From Amycolatopsis methanolica 239 (GTDB lineage Bacteria > Actinomycetota > Actinomycetes > Mycobacteriales > Pseudonocardiaceae): a stretch of 64,000 bases of DNA. Numbering within the stretch: the first letter of the stretch is position 1; every line of letters starts with the position of its first letter. The notes below the pieces were generated by a model. The model saw nothing but the letters and a program-made list of their open reading frames with translations, was not told the origin of the DNA and made no database searches. The stretch spans positions 7,130,001-7,194,000 of the forward strand of contig NZ_CP009110.1 in assembly GCF_000739085.1 (NCBI RefSeq), written 5' to 3'. The translations under genes and the position numbers were made by a program. Below are positions 42,971 through 51,234 of this stretch, in pieces.

Positions 42971-43145
42971 GAGCGGTCCCCAAGCAGGTTTGCACTGGTC
43001 CGTCCGAGCGATCTACGGTGCCCGCCGGAGTAGTAGCACTGGGTGGCCACGGGACACGGTTCTCGCGGGTCGCGCCGGTCCCACACTCCGGCCGGGGATC
43101 CGGCATAATCGAACTGGTGTTCGCTGTCTGGGAGGTATCCGCGCG

Positions 43146-44549
43146 GTGGCGCTGACTGACGACCGTGGTCCGGCCTATCCGTCCGATCCCGGCCCCGAGG
43201 ACCCGGGGCCGCGGTACGGCGAGTTCGACCGTCAGCCGCCGCAGGACATCCCGGCCGAGCAGTCCGTGCTCGGCGGCATGCTGCTGTCCAAGGACGCCAT
43301 CGCCGACGTCGTCGAGGTGCTCTCGCCCAACGACTTCTACCTGCCCAAGCACCAGGCGGTCTACGACTGCGTCCTCGACCTCTACGCGCGCGGCGAGCCT
43401 GCCGACCCGATCACCGTGTCCGCCGAACTGGAACGCCGCGGCGAGCTCGCCCGCGTCGGCGGCGCGCCCTACCTGCACACCCTGATCGCGACCGTGCCGA
43501 CCGCGGCCAACGCCGGCTACTACGCACAGATCGTCGCGGAGAAGGCCGTGCTGCGGCGCCTGGTCGAGGCGGGCACGCGGATCGTGCAGTACGGCTACGG
43601 CGCCGCGAACGACGGCGGCGACATCGACGAGGTCGTGGACCGCGCGCAGGCCGCGATCTACGACGTCACCGAGCGGCGCACCAGCGAGGACTACGTGGCG
43701 CTGGAGGAACTGCTCCAGCCGACCATGGACGAGATCGACGCGATCGCCTCCCGCGGTGGGGTGTCGCAGGGCGTGCCGACCGGCTTCGCCGACCTCGACG
43801 AGGTGACCAACGGCCTGCACCCCGGCCAGATGGTGATCGTCGCCGCCCGTCCCGGTGTCGGCAAGTCGACCCTGGGCCTGGACTTCGCGCGGTCGTGCTC
43901 CATCAAGCACGGCATGACCAGCGTCATCTTCTCCCTGGAGATGAGCCGCATCGAGATCGTCATGCGCATGCTCTCCGCGGAGGCCCGGATCCGGCTCGCC
44001 GACATGCGCAGCGGCCGGATGTCCGACGACGACTGGACGCGGCTGGCCCGTCGGATGAGCGAGATCAGCGAGGCGCCGCTGTTCATCGACGACTCGCCGA
44101 ACATGACGATGATGGAGATCCGCGCCAAGGCGCGGCGGCTCAAGCAGCGCAACGACCTCAAGCTCGTGGTCCTGGACTACATGCAGCTGATGACGTCGGG
44201 CAAGCGCGTCGAGTCGCGGCAGCAGGAGGTCTCGGAGTTCTCCCGTCAGCTCAAGCTGCTGGCCAAGGAGCTCGAGGTGCCAGTGATCGCGATCAGCCAG
44301 CTGAACCGCGGTCCGGAACAACGCACCGACAAGCGCCCGATGCTGTCCGACCTGCGTGAGTCCGGCTCGCTGGAGCAGGACGCCGACATGGTCATCCTGA
44401 TCAACCGGCCGGACGCGTGGGAGCGGGACGACCCGCGCGCGGGCGAGGCCGACCTGATCCTGGCGAAACACCGCGCCGGCCCGACCAGCACCATCGTCGT
44501 CGCGCACCAGCTGCACTACAGCCGGTTCGCCGACCTGGCCCAGAGTTGA
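43146..44549 (+). CDS. dnaB: Replicative DNA helicase
   Basis: Hexameric 5'-3' helicase of 467 residues that unwinds the replication fork. The N-terminal domain begins RQPPQDIPAEQSVLGGMLLSKDAI. The RecA-like core has Walker A ARPGVGKST (about 234-242), Walker B KLVVLDYMQLM (about 338-348), the sensor ISQLNRG and the arginine-finger region SGSLEQDAD. No intein interrupts the gene, unlike mycobacterial dnaB. The GTG at 43146 has GGGAGGT upstream. Position after rplI is conserved in actinobacteria, here with the ESX-like operon inserted between. The hydrolase gene starts inside its stop. Confidence 0.97.
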   Translation: MALTDDRGPAYPSDPGPEDPGPRYGEFDRQPPQDIPAEQSVLGGMLLSKDAIADVVEVLSPNDFYLPKHQAVYDCVLDLYARGEPADPITVSAELERRGELARVGGAPYLHTLIATVPTAANAGYYAQIVAEKAVLRRLVEAGTRIVQYGYGAANDGGDIDEVVDRAQAAIYDVTERRTSEDYVALEELLQPTMDEIDAIASRGGVSQGVPTGFADLDEVTNGLHPGQMVIVAARPGVGKSTLGLDFARSCSIKHGMTSVIFSLEMSRIEIVMRMLSAEARIRLADMRSGRMSDDDWTRLARRMSEISEAPLFIDDSPNMTMMEIRAKARRLKQRNDLKLVVLDYMQLMTSGKRVESRQQEVSEFSRQLKLLAKELEVPVIAISQLNRGPEQRTDKRPMLSDLRESGSLEQDADMVILINRPDAWERDDPRAGEADLILAKHRAGPTSTIVVAHQLHYSRFADLAQS

Positions 44550-45316
44550 CGGGCCCGCAGTCGACCAGAACCGCGCTCCGGCGTTTCACCGCGCGCGACG
44601 GGGCCGAACTGGCCTACCGGGAGACCGGCGAGGGCCGTCCGCTGGTGCTGATCCACGGCTACTTCTCCACGTCGCAGGTCAACTGGATCAGCTATGGCCA
44701 CGCCGCGCACCTCGCCGGCCTCGGGTTCCGCGTGATCACGCCGGACCTGCGTGGCCACGGCGAAAGCGCGAAGCCGCACGACCCGGCCGCCTACCCGCCG
44801 GACGTGCTCGCCGACGACGCGTTCGACCTGGTCGAGCACCTCGGGCTGACCGATTACGACCTGGGCGGCTACTCGCTGGGCGGCCGGACGACCATCCGCA
44901 TGCTGGTGCGCGGGGCCCGGCCGCGCCGGGCGGTCGTCGCCGGGATGGGGCTGCACGGCATCGAGCACACCAGCGGCGGCAACGCGCACTTCCGCAAGGT
45001 GCTCACCGGTCTGGGCACCTTCGAGCGCGGCACCCCGGAGTGGCGGGCGGAGGCGTTCTTCAAGCAGATCGGCGGCGATCGCGACGCGCTGCTGCACGTC
45101 CTGGACACCTCGGTCGACACGCCCCGCGCGGACCTCGCGCGCCTCGAAACGCCGACGCTGGTGGTCGCCGGCACCGAGGACCCGCACAACGAGACCGCGC
45201 CGGACCTGGCGGCGGCGCTGCCGAACGGGCGGTACGTGAGCGTGCCGGGCAACCACCTCAGCGCGGTCGCGCAACCCGAGTTCGGCCACGCGATCGGCGA
45301 GTTCCTCACCTCATAG
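44546..45316 (+). CDS. Alpha/beta hydrolase
   Basis: Hydrolase of 256 residues. The nucleophile elbow is GGYSLGG (Ser near 111), the oxyanion-side motif is LIHGYFSTS (about 33-41), DLRGHGESAKP is the typical strand 4 region, the acid is probably the Asp in GTEDPHN and the base the His in GNHLSAV near residue 236. The start is a TTG that overlaps the dnaB TGA, so it is coupled to dnaB; the next in-frame starts would cut into the first beta strand. It is convergent with the thioesterase gene and their ends overlap by 6 bases. The substrate is unknown. Confidence 0.8.
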   Translation: MTGPQSTRTALRRFTARDGAELAYRETGEGRPLVLIHGYFSTSQVNWISYGHAAHLAGLGFRVITPDLRGHGESAKPHDPAAYPPDVLADDAFDLVEHLGLTDYDLGGYSLGGRTTIRMLVRGARPRRAVVAGMGLHGIEHTSGGNAHFRKVLTGLGTFERGTPEWRAEAFFKQIGGDRDALLHVLDTSVDTPRADLARLETPTLVVAGTEDPHNETAPDLAAALPNGRYVSVPGNHLSAVAQPEFGHAIGEFLTS

Positions 45317-45727
45317 GCCGAGCAGCTCGGGCCGGTCCGCGAGCGCGCGCCAGTAGCCGCCGGGCTCCTCGACCAGTCGCCACCGCGTCAGGTCGAGCAG
45401 TCCGGACACGCTCGTCACCTCGGCCACCAGCACGCCGTCCGGGTCGTGGAACTCCTGCGACACCCGTGAGACCTTGCCGGGGCCCCAGGTGAAGTCCGTG
45501 GTCACCGTGATCGTCGCGCGTGCCCGCAGCTCGCGCCGGAACCGGATCGTGGTCTCCAGGTTGACCGGCCCGAGCCCCTTCGCACACAGCCGGTCCGGGT
45601 CGATCCCGGCCGCCCACAGGCATTCCCACCGCGCGTGGTCGGCGTAGGCGAGGTAGGCCGGGCCGCGGACGTGCCCGTTGAGGTCGAGGTCGTCAGTGCG
45701 CACCGCGGTCGTCAGCCGGAACGTCAT
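45311..45727 (-). CDS. Acyl-CoA thioesterase, hot-dog fold (4HBT type)
   Basis: Protein of 138 residues with a single hot-dog domain. RTDDLDLNGHVRGPAYLAYADHARWECL is the 4HBT signature, in which the Asp and the helix start form the active site of acyl-CoA thioesterases of the FadM/YbgC kind. The strands RFRRELRARATITVTTD and SRVSQEFHDPDGVLVAEV complete the sheet. The ATG at 45727 gives the normal N-terminus; GTGs up to 45748 are possible. The natural acyl-CoA is not known. Its 5' end overlaps the 3' end of the AraC remnant. Confidence 0.8.
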   Translation of the reverse strand: MTFRLTTAVRTDDLDLNGHVRGPAYLAYADHARWECLWAAGIDPDRLCAKGLGPVNLETTIRFRRELRARATITVTTDFTWGPGKVSRVSQEFHDPDGVLVAEVTSVSGLLDLTRWRLVEEPGGYWRALADRPELLGL

Positions 45728-46420
45728 GGCCACGATCCTGCGGCTCACCGCGCCCCGGGGTCTGGAACGTTTCGGCCAACCGCCTGCCGCGCACCAGCTC
45801 GGCGGGCGAGGCGCCGGTGAGCCGTCGCGTCTCCCGGCCGAGGTGGGACTGGTCGGCGTAGCCGTGCTCGGCGGCGGCCACGGCCAGCGCGGTCGCCTGC
45901 GTCAACCCGGCCAGGAAGGCCTGGAACCGCAGCACCCGCTGCAGCCGCTTCGGCGACATGCCGACCTCGTGGGTGAACCGGCGGCGCAGCACGCGCTCAC
46001 TCGTCCCGGTGCCGGCCGCCAGCGCGGGCACCCGGGCCCCGGACAGCAGGGAGACCGCCGCGGACACCACCGGATCCGGCTCCACCACACGGCCGCCGAC
46101 CAGGTCGTCCAGCAGCGCAAGCGCTTGCGCCGGGGTGGTGCACGCGGCGAACCGGTCCGCGCGGACCTCCGGCCACAGGTCCCGCAGCGCAACCGCAGAC
46201 CAGCCGACCACGAGGAGCGCAGCGGAACTCGCAGGGCGGCATCCCGGGTCACGACCGCCGCCAGCTCGCGCCCGTCCCACACCCGGTCGACGCACCCGTC
46301 CGGCAGCACCCGGATGTCCCGGAACCACCCCGGTCTCCCACCCACGCCGCGGCGACCACGGGCCGCGGGCCCGCGCGCGGTGTGCGGGACCGGTACACGG
46401 AGGGGCCCGCGCGGTGGTGC
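45693..46420 (-). pseudogene. Frameshifted AraC-family regulator (DUF6597 type)
   Basis: The C-terminal AraC domain is intact in one frame: SERVLRRRFTHEVGMSPKRLQRVLRFQAFL, then HGYADQSHLGRETRRLTGASPAELVRG. The sensor domain text is scattered over other frames: AAAWVG near 46340, then RVLPDGCVDRVWDGRELAAVV (typical of DUF6597 regulators) to about 46215, then GWSAVALRDLWPEVRADRF in the frame of the DNA-binding domain. At least two shifts near 46335 and 46200 are needed to join them. The DNA-binding part could still be made from an internal start, but the ligand domain is lost. Confidence 0.65.
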
Positions 46421-46529
46421 AGCGGAACGCTCGCGGCCTCACCCTCCCGTCGCGGCGAGACCGGCGCGTCGAACCGGACGACCCCGCGGTGCCTGCTGAG
46501 CGGGAAGTTCGCGCTGGACTGCACGAAGC

Positions 46530-46844
46530 TCCCTGAAGCTCGCCGTCGAGCTGTCCCGTCCCGGCCGGACCTACGTCTTCGACGAACCCACCACCGGCCT
46601 GCACCCCTCCGACGTCGCCGGCCTGGTCGAGCTGTTCGACCGGCTGGTGGCGGCCGGCTCGACCGTCGTCGTCATCGAGCACAACCTCGACGTGATCGCC
46701 AGGACGGACTGGGTGGTCGACCTGGGTCCCGGCGCGGGACGGCACGGCGGGCGGGTGCTGTTCCAGGGACCGCCCGCGGAGCTGGCCCGTCAGGCGGGGT
46801 CGAAGACCGGGCGGCACCTGGCCCGGATGTCAGGGAACCACTAA
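46530..46844 (+). pseudogene. C-terminal remnant of a UvrA-like ABC ATPase
   Basis: About 104 residues read as the end of a UvrA-family protein: [16 protein letters not shown], Walker B and D-loop in [17 protein letters not shown], the H-loop [34 protein letters not shown]. Everything upstream of the normal QRLKLA sequence, i.e. all of Walker A, the zinc domains and the signature, is missing. A stop at 46497-46499 closes the frame upstream. The fragment belongs to the UvrA paralogues linked to drug resistance (DrrC-like) or to the housekeeping UvrA; it is too short to decide. It abuts the AraC remnant, so a deletion probably fused the two. Confidence 0.8.
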
Positions 46845-47201
46845 CCCGGCCCGGCGCAACGCCTCCTCCACCCGCAGCCGCTCGATGTCGCGTTCCACGC
46901 CTTCGGGCAGCTCGTCCAGCCAGTGCCGCAGGCCGAGCGCCGCGCACGCCTGGACCAGCAGCGCGTCGTAGGCCTGGTGGGTCGCGCGGCGGCGGACGAT
47001 CGGCGCGTCCGGGGCGAGGTCCGCGAGGCAGCGGTGGACCCGGCGCAGGTCCGCCGCGAGGCGTTCGATCGGCAGGCCGACCGGTCCCGGTTCGCGGCGG
47101 CGACGGAGGGCGGCGGCCACCGCGGGCGCCTTGCTCGCGAGCCAGAACAGCACCGGCGGCGTGGCACACACGACCAGGTAGATCGCCACGTTGACCACCA
47201 T
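46830..47201 (-). CDS. Small membrane protein of unknown function
   Basis: Protein of 123 residues with one N-terminal TM helix ([19 protein letters not shown]) and a cytosolic domain with an Arg-rich region ([29 protein letters not shown]) and the motif [21 protein letters not shown], ending [16 protein letters not shown]. It resembles conserved actinobacterial hypothetical proteins of this size, but I cannot name a family. The ATG at 47201 is preceded at five bases by TATCCT on the minus strand. Its end overlaps the UvrA remnant by 15 bases. Confidence 0.6.
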   Translation of the reverse strand: MVVNVAIYLVVCATPPVLFWLASKAPAVAAALRRRREPGPVGLPIERLAADLRRVHRCLADLAPDAPIVRRRATHQAYDALLVQACAALGLRHWLDELPEGVERDIERLRVEEALRRAGLVVP

Positions 47202-47299
47202 GGCTCAGGATAGGCGCGCGCCGTCGGGGTACGGCCACTCTGTACCGGTTCCGCGCGCGGGAATACTGCGCGCCCCCGGGGCGTCGGGTACCGTAGTAG

Positions 47300-47311
47300 T
47301 TGAACTTTCAA
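47300..47311. promoter_or_regulatory. Palindrome TTGAACTTTCAA upstream of the dioxygenase gene
   Basis: TTGAA-CT-TTCAA is an AT-rich palindrome in a GC-rich context, 15 bases before the start codon. DODA-type genes are often controlled by MarR proteins, whose sites look like this; no such regulator lies adjacent. Confidence 0.4.
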
Positions 47312-47325
47312 ACATGGAGGCTGCG

Positions 47326-48096
47326 ATGAGTGCGACTCCCGTGCTCTACCTGAGCCATGGCGCGCCGCCGCTCGCCGATGACGCCCGGTGGACCCGTCAG
47401 CTGGCCGACTGGTCGGCGAACCTGCCCAAGCCCAAGGCGATCCTCGTCGTCTCGGCGCACTGGGAGGAGGCGCCGGTGACCGTCGGCGCGACCACCACGG
47501 TTCCGCTGGTCTACGACTTCTGGGGCTTCCCCGAGCACTACTACACCGTGACCTACCCGGCCCCCGGCGCGCCCGAGCTGGCCGCGAAGGTGCGGAAACT
47601 CCTGTCCGGCCCGGGCACCGAGGTGCACGAGGCCCCCGACCGCGGCCTCGACCACGGCGCCTACGTGCCGCTCGTCGAGATGTACCCGGACGCGGACGTG
47701 CCGGTGCTGCAGATGTCCATGCCGACGCTGGACCCACACAAGCTGTTCGAGCTGGGCCGCAAGCTGAAGCCGCTGCGGGACGAGGGCGTGCTGATCATCG
47801 GCAGCGGGTTCTTCACGCACAACCTCTCCGCGATGGGCGTCGGCGTGGACGGCAACCCGCCGCAGTGGTCCACCGAGTTCGACCAGTGGGGCGCGGAAAC
47901 GTTGCGCGCCAACGACATCGACGCGCTCCTCGACTTCCGCCACAAGGCGCCCGCCGCGACGCTCGCGCACCCGCGCATCGAGCACTTCGCGCCGTTGTTC
48001 GTCAGCCTCGGCGCCGGTTCCGAGGACGCCAGGCCGGAAACGGTCATCGACGGCTACTGGTACGGCCTCGCGAAACGGTCCGTGCAGATCGGTTGA
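47326..48096 (+). CDS. Extradiol dioxygenase, DODA/LigB type
   Basis: Class III extradiol ring-cleavage dioxygenase of 256 residues (4,5-DOPA dioxygenase family), using a mononuclear Fe or Zn site. Metal-binding His residues are visible in LYLSHGAPP (near residue 12), VVSAHWEE (near 47) and the acid/base His in GLDHGAYVPL (near 107); a further conserved His is in GSGFFTHNL (near 165). Length fits the single-domain DODA group. GGAGG five bases before the ATG at 47326 decides that start over the ATG at 47314. The substrate would be a catechol derivative; activity of family members is often broad or unknown. Confidence 0.9.
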   Translation: MSATPVLYLSHGAPPLADDARWTRQLADWSANLPKPKAILVVSAHWEEAPVTVGATTTVPLVYDFWGFPEHYYTVTYPAPGAPELAAKVRKLLSGPGTEVHEAPDRGLDHGAYVPLVEMYPDADVPVLQMSMPTLDPHKLFELGRKLKPLRDEGVLIIGSGFFTHNLSAMGVGVDGNPPQWSTEFDQWGAETLRANDIDALLDFRHKAPAATLAHPRIEHFAPLFVSLGAGSEDARPETVIDGYWYGLAKRSVQIG

Positions 48097-48103
48097 GAAA
48101 AGG

Positions 48104-48137
48104 AAAACGGGCCCGGAAGCACCACCGGGCCCGTTTT
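48104..48137. terminator. Bidirectional terminator between the dioxygenase and the repeat protein gene
   Basis: AAAACGGGCCCGG (48104-48116) pairs with CCGGGCCCGTTTT (48125-48137) around an 8-base loop. T-runs occur at the end on both strands, so it serves both convergent genes. Confidence 0.85.
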
Positions 48138-48152
48138 CACTTCGTCAGGGCA

Positions 48153-51038
48153 TCAGCCCTTGATGTTGATCCCCTTACCGCTGACCAGGTCGTTGACCTG
48201 CTGGAAGACGGCGGTCGGGTTGGAGTCCAGCTGCGCGATGGCCGGGAGGTCACCGGCGGGCAGGACACCCTCGACGCCCGCAGGCAGCTCGACCGGCAGC
48301 GTGTTGACCTGCGGCAGCGCGGAGCGCTCCGAGCGGGCCGGCAGCGCCGGCAGCGTCGGCAGGGCGGTGGCGCCCATCTCCGGCATCGTGATCGGCAGGT
48401 CGATCTGCGGCTCCTGGCCGGCGACCGAGATGTCCGTCGCGTTGCTGACCGTCGTGCTGGTGACCGCGATCAGGCCCAGCGGGATGTCGTAGACCTGGGC
48501 GACGACACCCAGCGGCACCTGCTTGCTGATCCCGGACAGGGCCTTCGTCGGGCCGGACGTGGTGTCCGTGCCGCCGACGGTCCCGGTGGTGGTGTTGTCG
48601 GCGATCGCGTGCGCGACCCCGCCGACGGACACCGCGTTGCCGAACACCTGCGCCACGGCCGCGGCCGGGACGTCGAAGATGTCGCCGGACAGCGCGCCGC
48701 CCTCGCCCGAGGTGGTGATGTCACCACCCGAGTTGGCCTCGGTGCTGTTGACGCCGGCCGCGTGCGCGACGCCGACCAGGCTCGCGGCGTTGCCGAACAC
48801 CTGGGCCACCGGCAGCGCCTGCGCCGCGATCACGTCGCCGGCGATCGAGCCGCCGTCACCGTTGGTCGTGGCGTCGCCGCCCGCGGTCGAGACGACGTCG
48901 TTGGACGCGTCGCCCTTGACCACGCCGCCCCACACCGCGGCGTCACCGAAGACGGTGGCCACGGCGCCGACCGGCGCCTCGACGATGTTGCCCGCGATGG
49001 AGCCGCCCTCGCCGGTGGTGTTCAGGTCGCCGCCCGCGGTCGAGTCGGTGACGTTCTCCGACTCGCCGAAGCCGTTGCCGATCCACGCGGCGCCGAGGCC
49101 GTGCACCTGGGCGGGCAGCGAAACCGGAACCGCGGCGAGGTTGCCTGCCGCGAAGCCTTCCTTGCCGGACGCCTTGCCGTCGCCACCCGCGGTCGAGGTG
49201 GTGTCGGTGGTGGCCGCACCGGCGCCCTGGCCGATCCACGCGCCACCGATGCCGAACACCTGAACCGGGGCCGACACCGGAACCTGGACCAGGTTCGCGG
49301 AGGCCGCGGCGTTGTCGTCCTGGGTGTTGCCGTCGCCACCGGAGGTCACGGTCTTGGTCTCGGAAGCCTCGCCGGCCCCCTGACCGATCCACGAGCCGCC
49401 CACGCCGAAGATCTCGGCGGGCACGGCCACCGGGACCTGCACGGCGTTGCCGGAGCCCGCCGAGTCGTTGCCCAGCGTCCCGGTGTAGCCACCGGCCTTG
49501 ACGTCCTTCGTCTCGGTCGCGCTGCCCGAGGCGTTGCCGATCCACGAGCCGCCCACGCCGAACACCTCGACGGTGCCCGCCGGCGGGGCCGAAACGCTGT
49601 TGCCGCCGAGGAAGCTGCCGTTGCCGGAGGTGAAGGTGTCCGAACCGGCCTGCGCCTCGGTCTCGTTGTCGCAGCCGTTGGCGTGCGCGTTGCCGATCCA
49701 GGTGCCGCCGACGCAGAACGCCTCGACGGGCAGGGCGACGGGCGCGTCGGCGATGTTGCCGGAGCCGGCCGCGTTCTCACCGCTGGTGCTGGTGGTCCCG
49801 CCCGAGGTGGCCTCGCTGCCGAGGTCAACGCCACCGGCCTGGCGGTCCGCGCCGCCGCCGACGAGCGAGTTGCCGATCCAGGCCGCGGCGTTGCCCGCGA
49901 CGGTCGCCGGCACCGCGGGCTGCGGCTGCGCGACGTTGCCCGCCAGGAACGAGTCGTCACCGTCGGTCTGGATGTAGCTCGGGCCACGCGGGCCGTCGGC
50001 GGTGTCGCCGGCCTCGGCCTCGGCGTCGTACGAGCCGGCCGGGACGTCGGCGTCGCCACCCCAGGAGATGGCGTTGCCGGACACCTTGGCGGGCAGGGCC
50101 ACCGGGACGCCCGCGACGTTGCCGGTGCCCGCGCCCTTCGAGCCGTGCGTCTCGATCGAGCCGCCGGACTCCGCCTCGCTGGAGCCTTCGAAGTCGGTCT
50201 CGGCGTGGCCGAGGAACCAGCCCAGCGCGTTGCCCGAAACCTGCAGCGGGGTCGCGCCCTGCGGGGCGATGACGTTGCCGGACAGGCCGCCGTTGGTGCC
50301 GTCGGTGACGATGTCACCGGTGGTCGACGTCTCCTGGGTCGCGCTGCCCGAGGTGTGGCCGCTGCCGACGAGGCCGAGCGCGTTGCCCGAGATCTGGACG
50401 GGCAGGGCCCAGTCCAGCGCGACGACGTTGCCGGCGAGGCCGCCGTGCGAACCGTCGGTGTTGACGTCCGAGTTGTGCTCGTAGGTCTGCGTGGCGTCCG
50501 ACTCGACGGCCGCGTCACCCAGCACACCGAGCGCGTTGCCGCTGATCAGGATCGGCAGCGCGGCGTTCAGCGAGACCTTGTTGCCGTGGAACGGGTCCCC
50601 GTTGTCCTGCACGGAGGGAGCGGCGTCCTGCGCGACCGTGGCGCGCTGCGCACCCGGGTTCGTGGCCTGGCCCACGCGCTGCGCCGCACCGGTGGCGGCG
50701 TCGGTGGCCTTGGCGATCACGCCGTTGGCGGCGCCCGTCGCCGGGGCGGCGGGCTTGAGGGCGCCGGTCTTGGTGACCGGGGCGGCGGCCTTGTTGGCGG
50801 CGTCGGTGATCGGCTTGGTGCTGATCTCCTTGTGGACCTCAGGCAGGTTGATCTGCTTGCCCAGGGTGCCCAGGGCGTTGTCCTGGATGTCGACCGGCAC
50901 GCTCAGGTTGACGTCCAGCGGACCGGCCGGACTGTCCGGGTTGACGTTCTCGTCGGCAGATGCGATGCCGGTACCCAGCATCAGCAAGCCACCCGTGACC
51001 AGCGCGGTTTGGATTCCGCGCTTTGCCCAGGTCTGCAT
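48153..51038 (-). CDS. Large exported protein with about 14 chaplin-like repeats
   Basis: Exported protein of 961 residues: signal peptide (about 1-28), an Ala-rich region, then about fourteen imperfect repeats of about 51 residues (residues 152-869), then a Pro/Leu-rich tail without an anchor. A unit reads roughly GN-V--P---P--V-GNA--W-G, then a Ser/Thr/Asp/Gly-rich stretch (TTSGGDxxTxGxGG). The first half of each unit matches the core of chaplins, the hydrophobic amyloid-forming coat proteins of Streptomyces aerial hyphae (GNVVQVPVHVPVNVCGN). Only unit 6 has the chaplin-like Cys pair (FCVGGTWIGN, then NGC, 14 residues apart). AAGGAGA precedes the ATG. A surface or fibril role is inference. 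Confidence 0.75.
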   Translation of the reverse strand: MQTWAKRGIQTALVTGGLLMLGTGIASADENVNPDSPAGPLDVNLSVPVDIQDNALGTLGKQINLPEVHKEISTKPITDAANKAAAPVTKTGALKPAAPATGAANGVIAKATDAATGAAQRVGQATNPGAQRATVAQDAAPSVQDNGDPFHGNKVSLNAALPILISGNALGVLGDAAVESDATQTYEHNSDVNTDGSHGGLAGNVVALDWALPVQISGNALGLVGSGHTSGSATQETSTTGDIVTDGTNGGLSGNVIAPQGATPLQVSGNALGWFLGHAETDFEGSSEAESGGSIETHGSKGAGTGNVAGVPVALPAKVSGNAISWGGDADVPAGSYDAEAEAGDTADGPRGPSYIQTDGDDSFLAGNVAQPQPAVPATVAGNAAAWIGNSLVGGGADRQAGGVDLGSEATSGGTTSTSGENAAGSGNIADAPVALPVEAFCVGGTWIGNAHANGCDNETEAQAGSDTFTSGNGSFLGGNSVSAPPAGTVEVFGVGGSWIGNASGSATETKDVKAGGYTGTLGNDSAGSGNAVQVPVAVPAEIFGVGGSWIGQGAGEASETKTVTSGGDGNTQDDNAAASANLVQVPVSAPVQVFGIGGAWIGQGAGAATTDTTSTAGGDGKASGKEGFAAGNLAAVPVSLPAQVHGLGAAWIGNGFGESENVTDSTAGGDLNTTGEGGSIAGNIVEAPVGAVATVFGDAAVWGGVVKGDASNDVVSTAGGDATTNGDGGSIAGDVIAAQALPVAQVFGNAASLVGVAHAAGVNSTEANSGGDITTSGEGGALSGDIFDVPAAAVAQVFGNAVSVGGVAHAIADNTTTGTVGGTDTTSGPTKALSGISKQVPLGVVAQVYDIPLGLIAVTSTTVSNATDISVAGQEPQIDLPITMPEMGATALPTLPALPARSERSALPQVNTLPVELPAGVEGVLPAGDLPAIAQLDSNPTAVFQQVNDLVSGKGINIKG
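48432..50585 (-). repeat. Coding region of about 14 tandem 51-residue repeats
   Basis: Units begin with GN or a variant (GNKV, GNVV, GNVI, GNVA, GNVA, GNIA, GNSV, GNAV, ANLV, GNLA, GNIV, GDVI, GDIF, GISK). Early units keep SGNA at mid-unit; units 6-10 replace it with GVGGSWIG or similar; later ones return to FGNA. The repeats differ enough at DNA level that unequal crossing over is not recent. Confidence 0.75.
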
Positions 51039-51110
51039 CGTGGGTTTCTCCTTTTCTTCGGGTTCCCTTGCGGGGCTTGAGGGTCGGTGCGCTCACGGAG
51101 CACCGGGGTT

Positions 51111-51136
51111 CGCGGGCACGGGTGAGTGCGCCCGCG
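51111..51136 (-). terminator. Hairpin downstream of the 51235-52191 gene
   Basis: CGCGGGC (51111-51117) pairs with GCCCGCG (51130-51136) around a 12-base loop, in the 196-base gap before the repeat protein gene. No T-run is present, so termination is only probable. Confidence 0.35.
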
Positions 51137-51234
51137 AGGGCTGAAAAGCGGGGTGCTCTGGCTGCGCGCGCGACACCGGCCCGAAGAAGGGGCACGGCGA
51201 ACAGGGCGGCGCTTCGAGCTACCCCGCGCGGAAA

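Larger units (their letters stand above)
42702..43145. other. 444-base intergenic region upstream of dnaB
   Basis: The region holds the espG terminator (42713-42740), a GCGACACGCCGAAG direct repeat (42788-42801 and 42814-42827), a run of DnaA-box-like nonamers (42758-42970) and a possible -10 box CATAAT at 43104-43109 before dnaB. Frames that are open here have no coding signature. Confidence 0.6.

Noticed and set aside
42702..43145. The DnaA-box-like cluster as chromosomal origin
   Set aside because: dnaA, dnaN and an AT-rich unwinding region are absent; the boxes are all in one orientation and fewer than in actinobacterial oriC.
43146..44549. Intein in dnaB, as in mycobacteria
   Set aside because: The coding sequence is continuous through Walker A and the later motifs at normal length.
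47388..51080. Very long open frame on the plus strand opposite the repeat protein gene
   Set aside because: It starts inside the dioxygenase gene in another frame and reads as Arg/Gly/Val-rich text, the usual shadow of GC-rich coding DNA.
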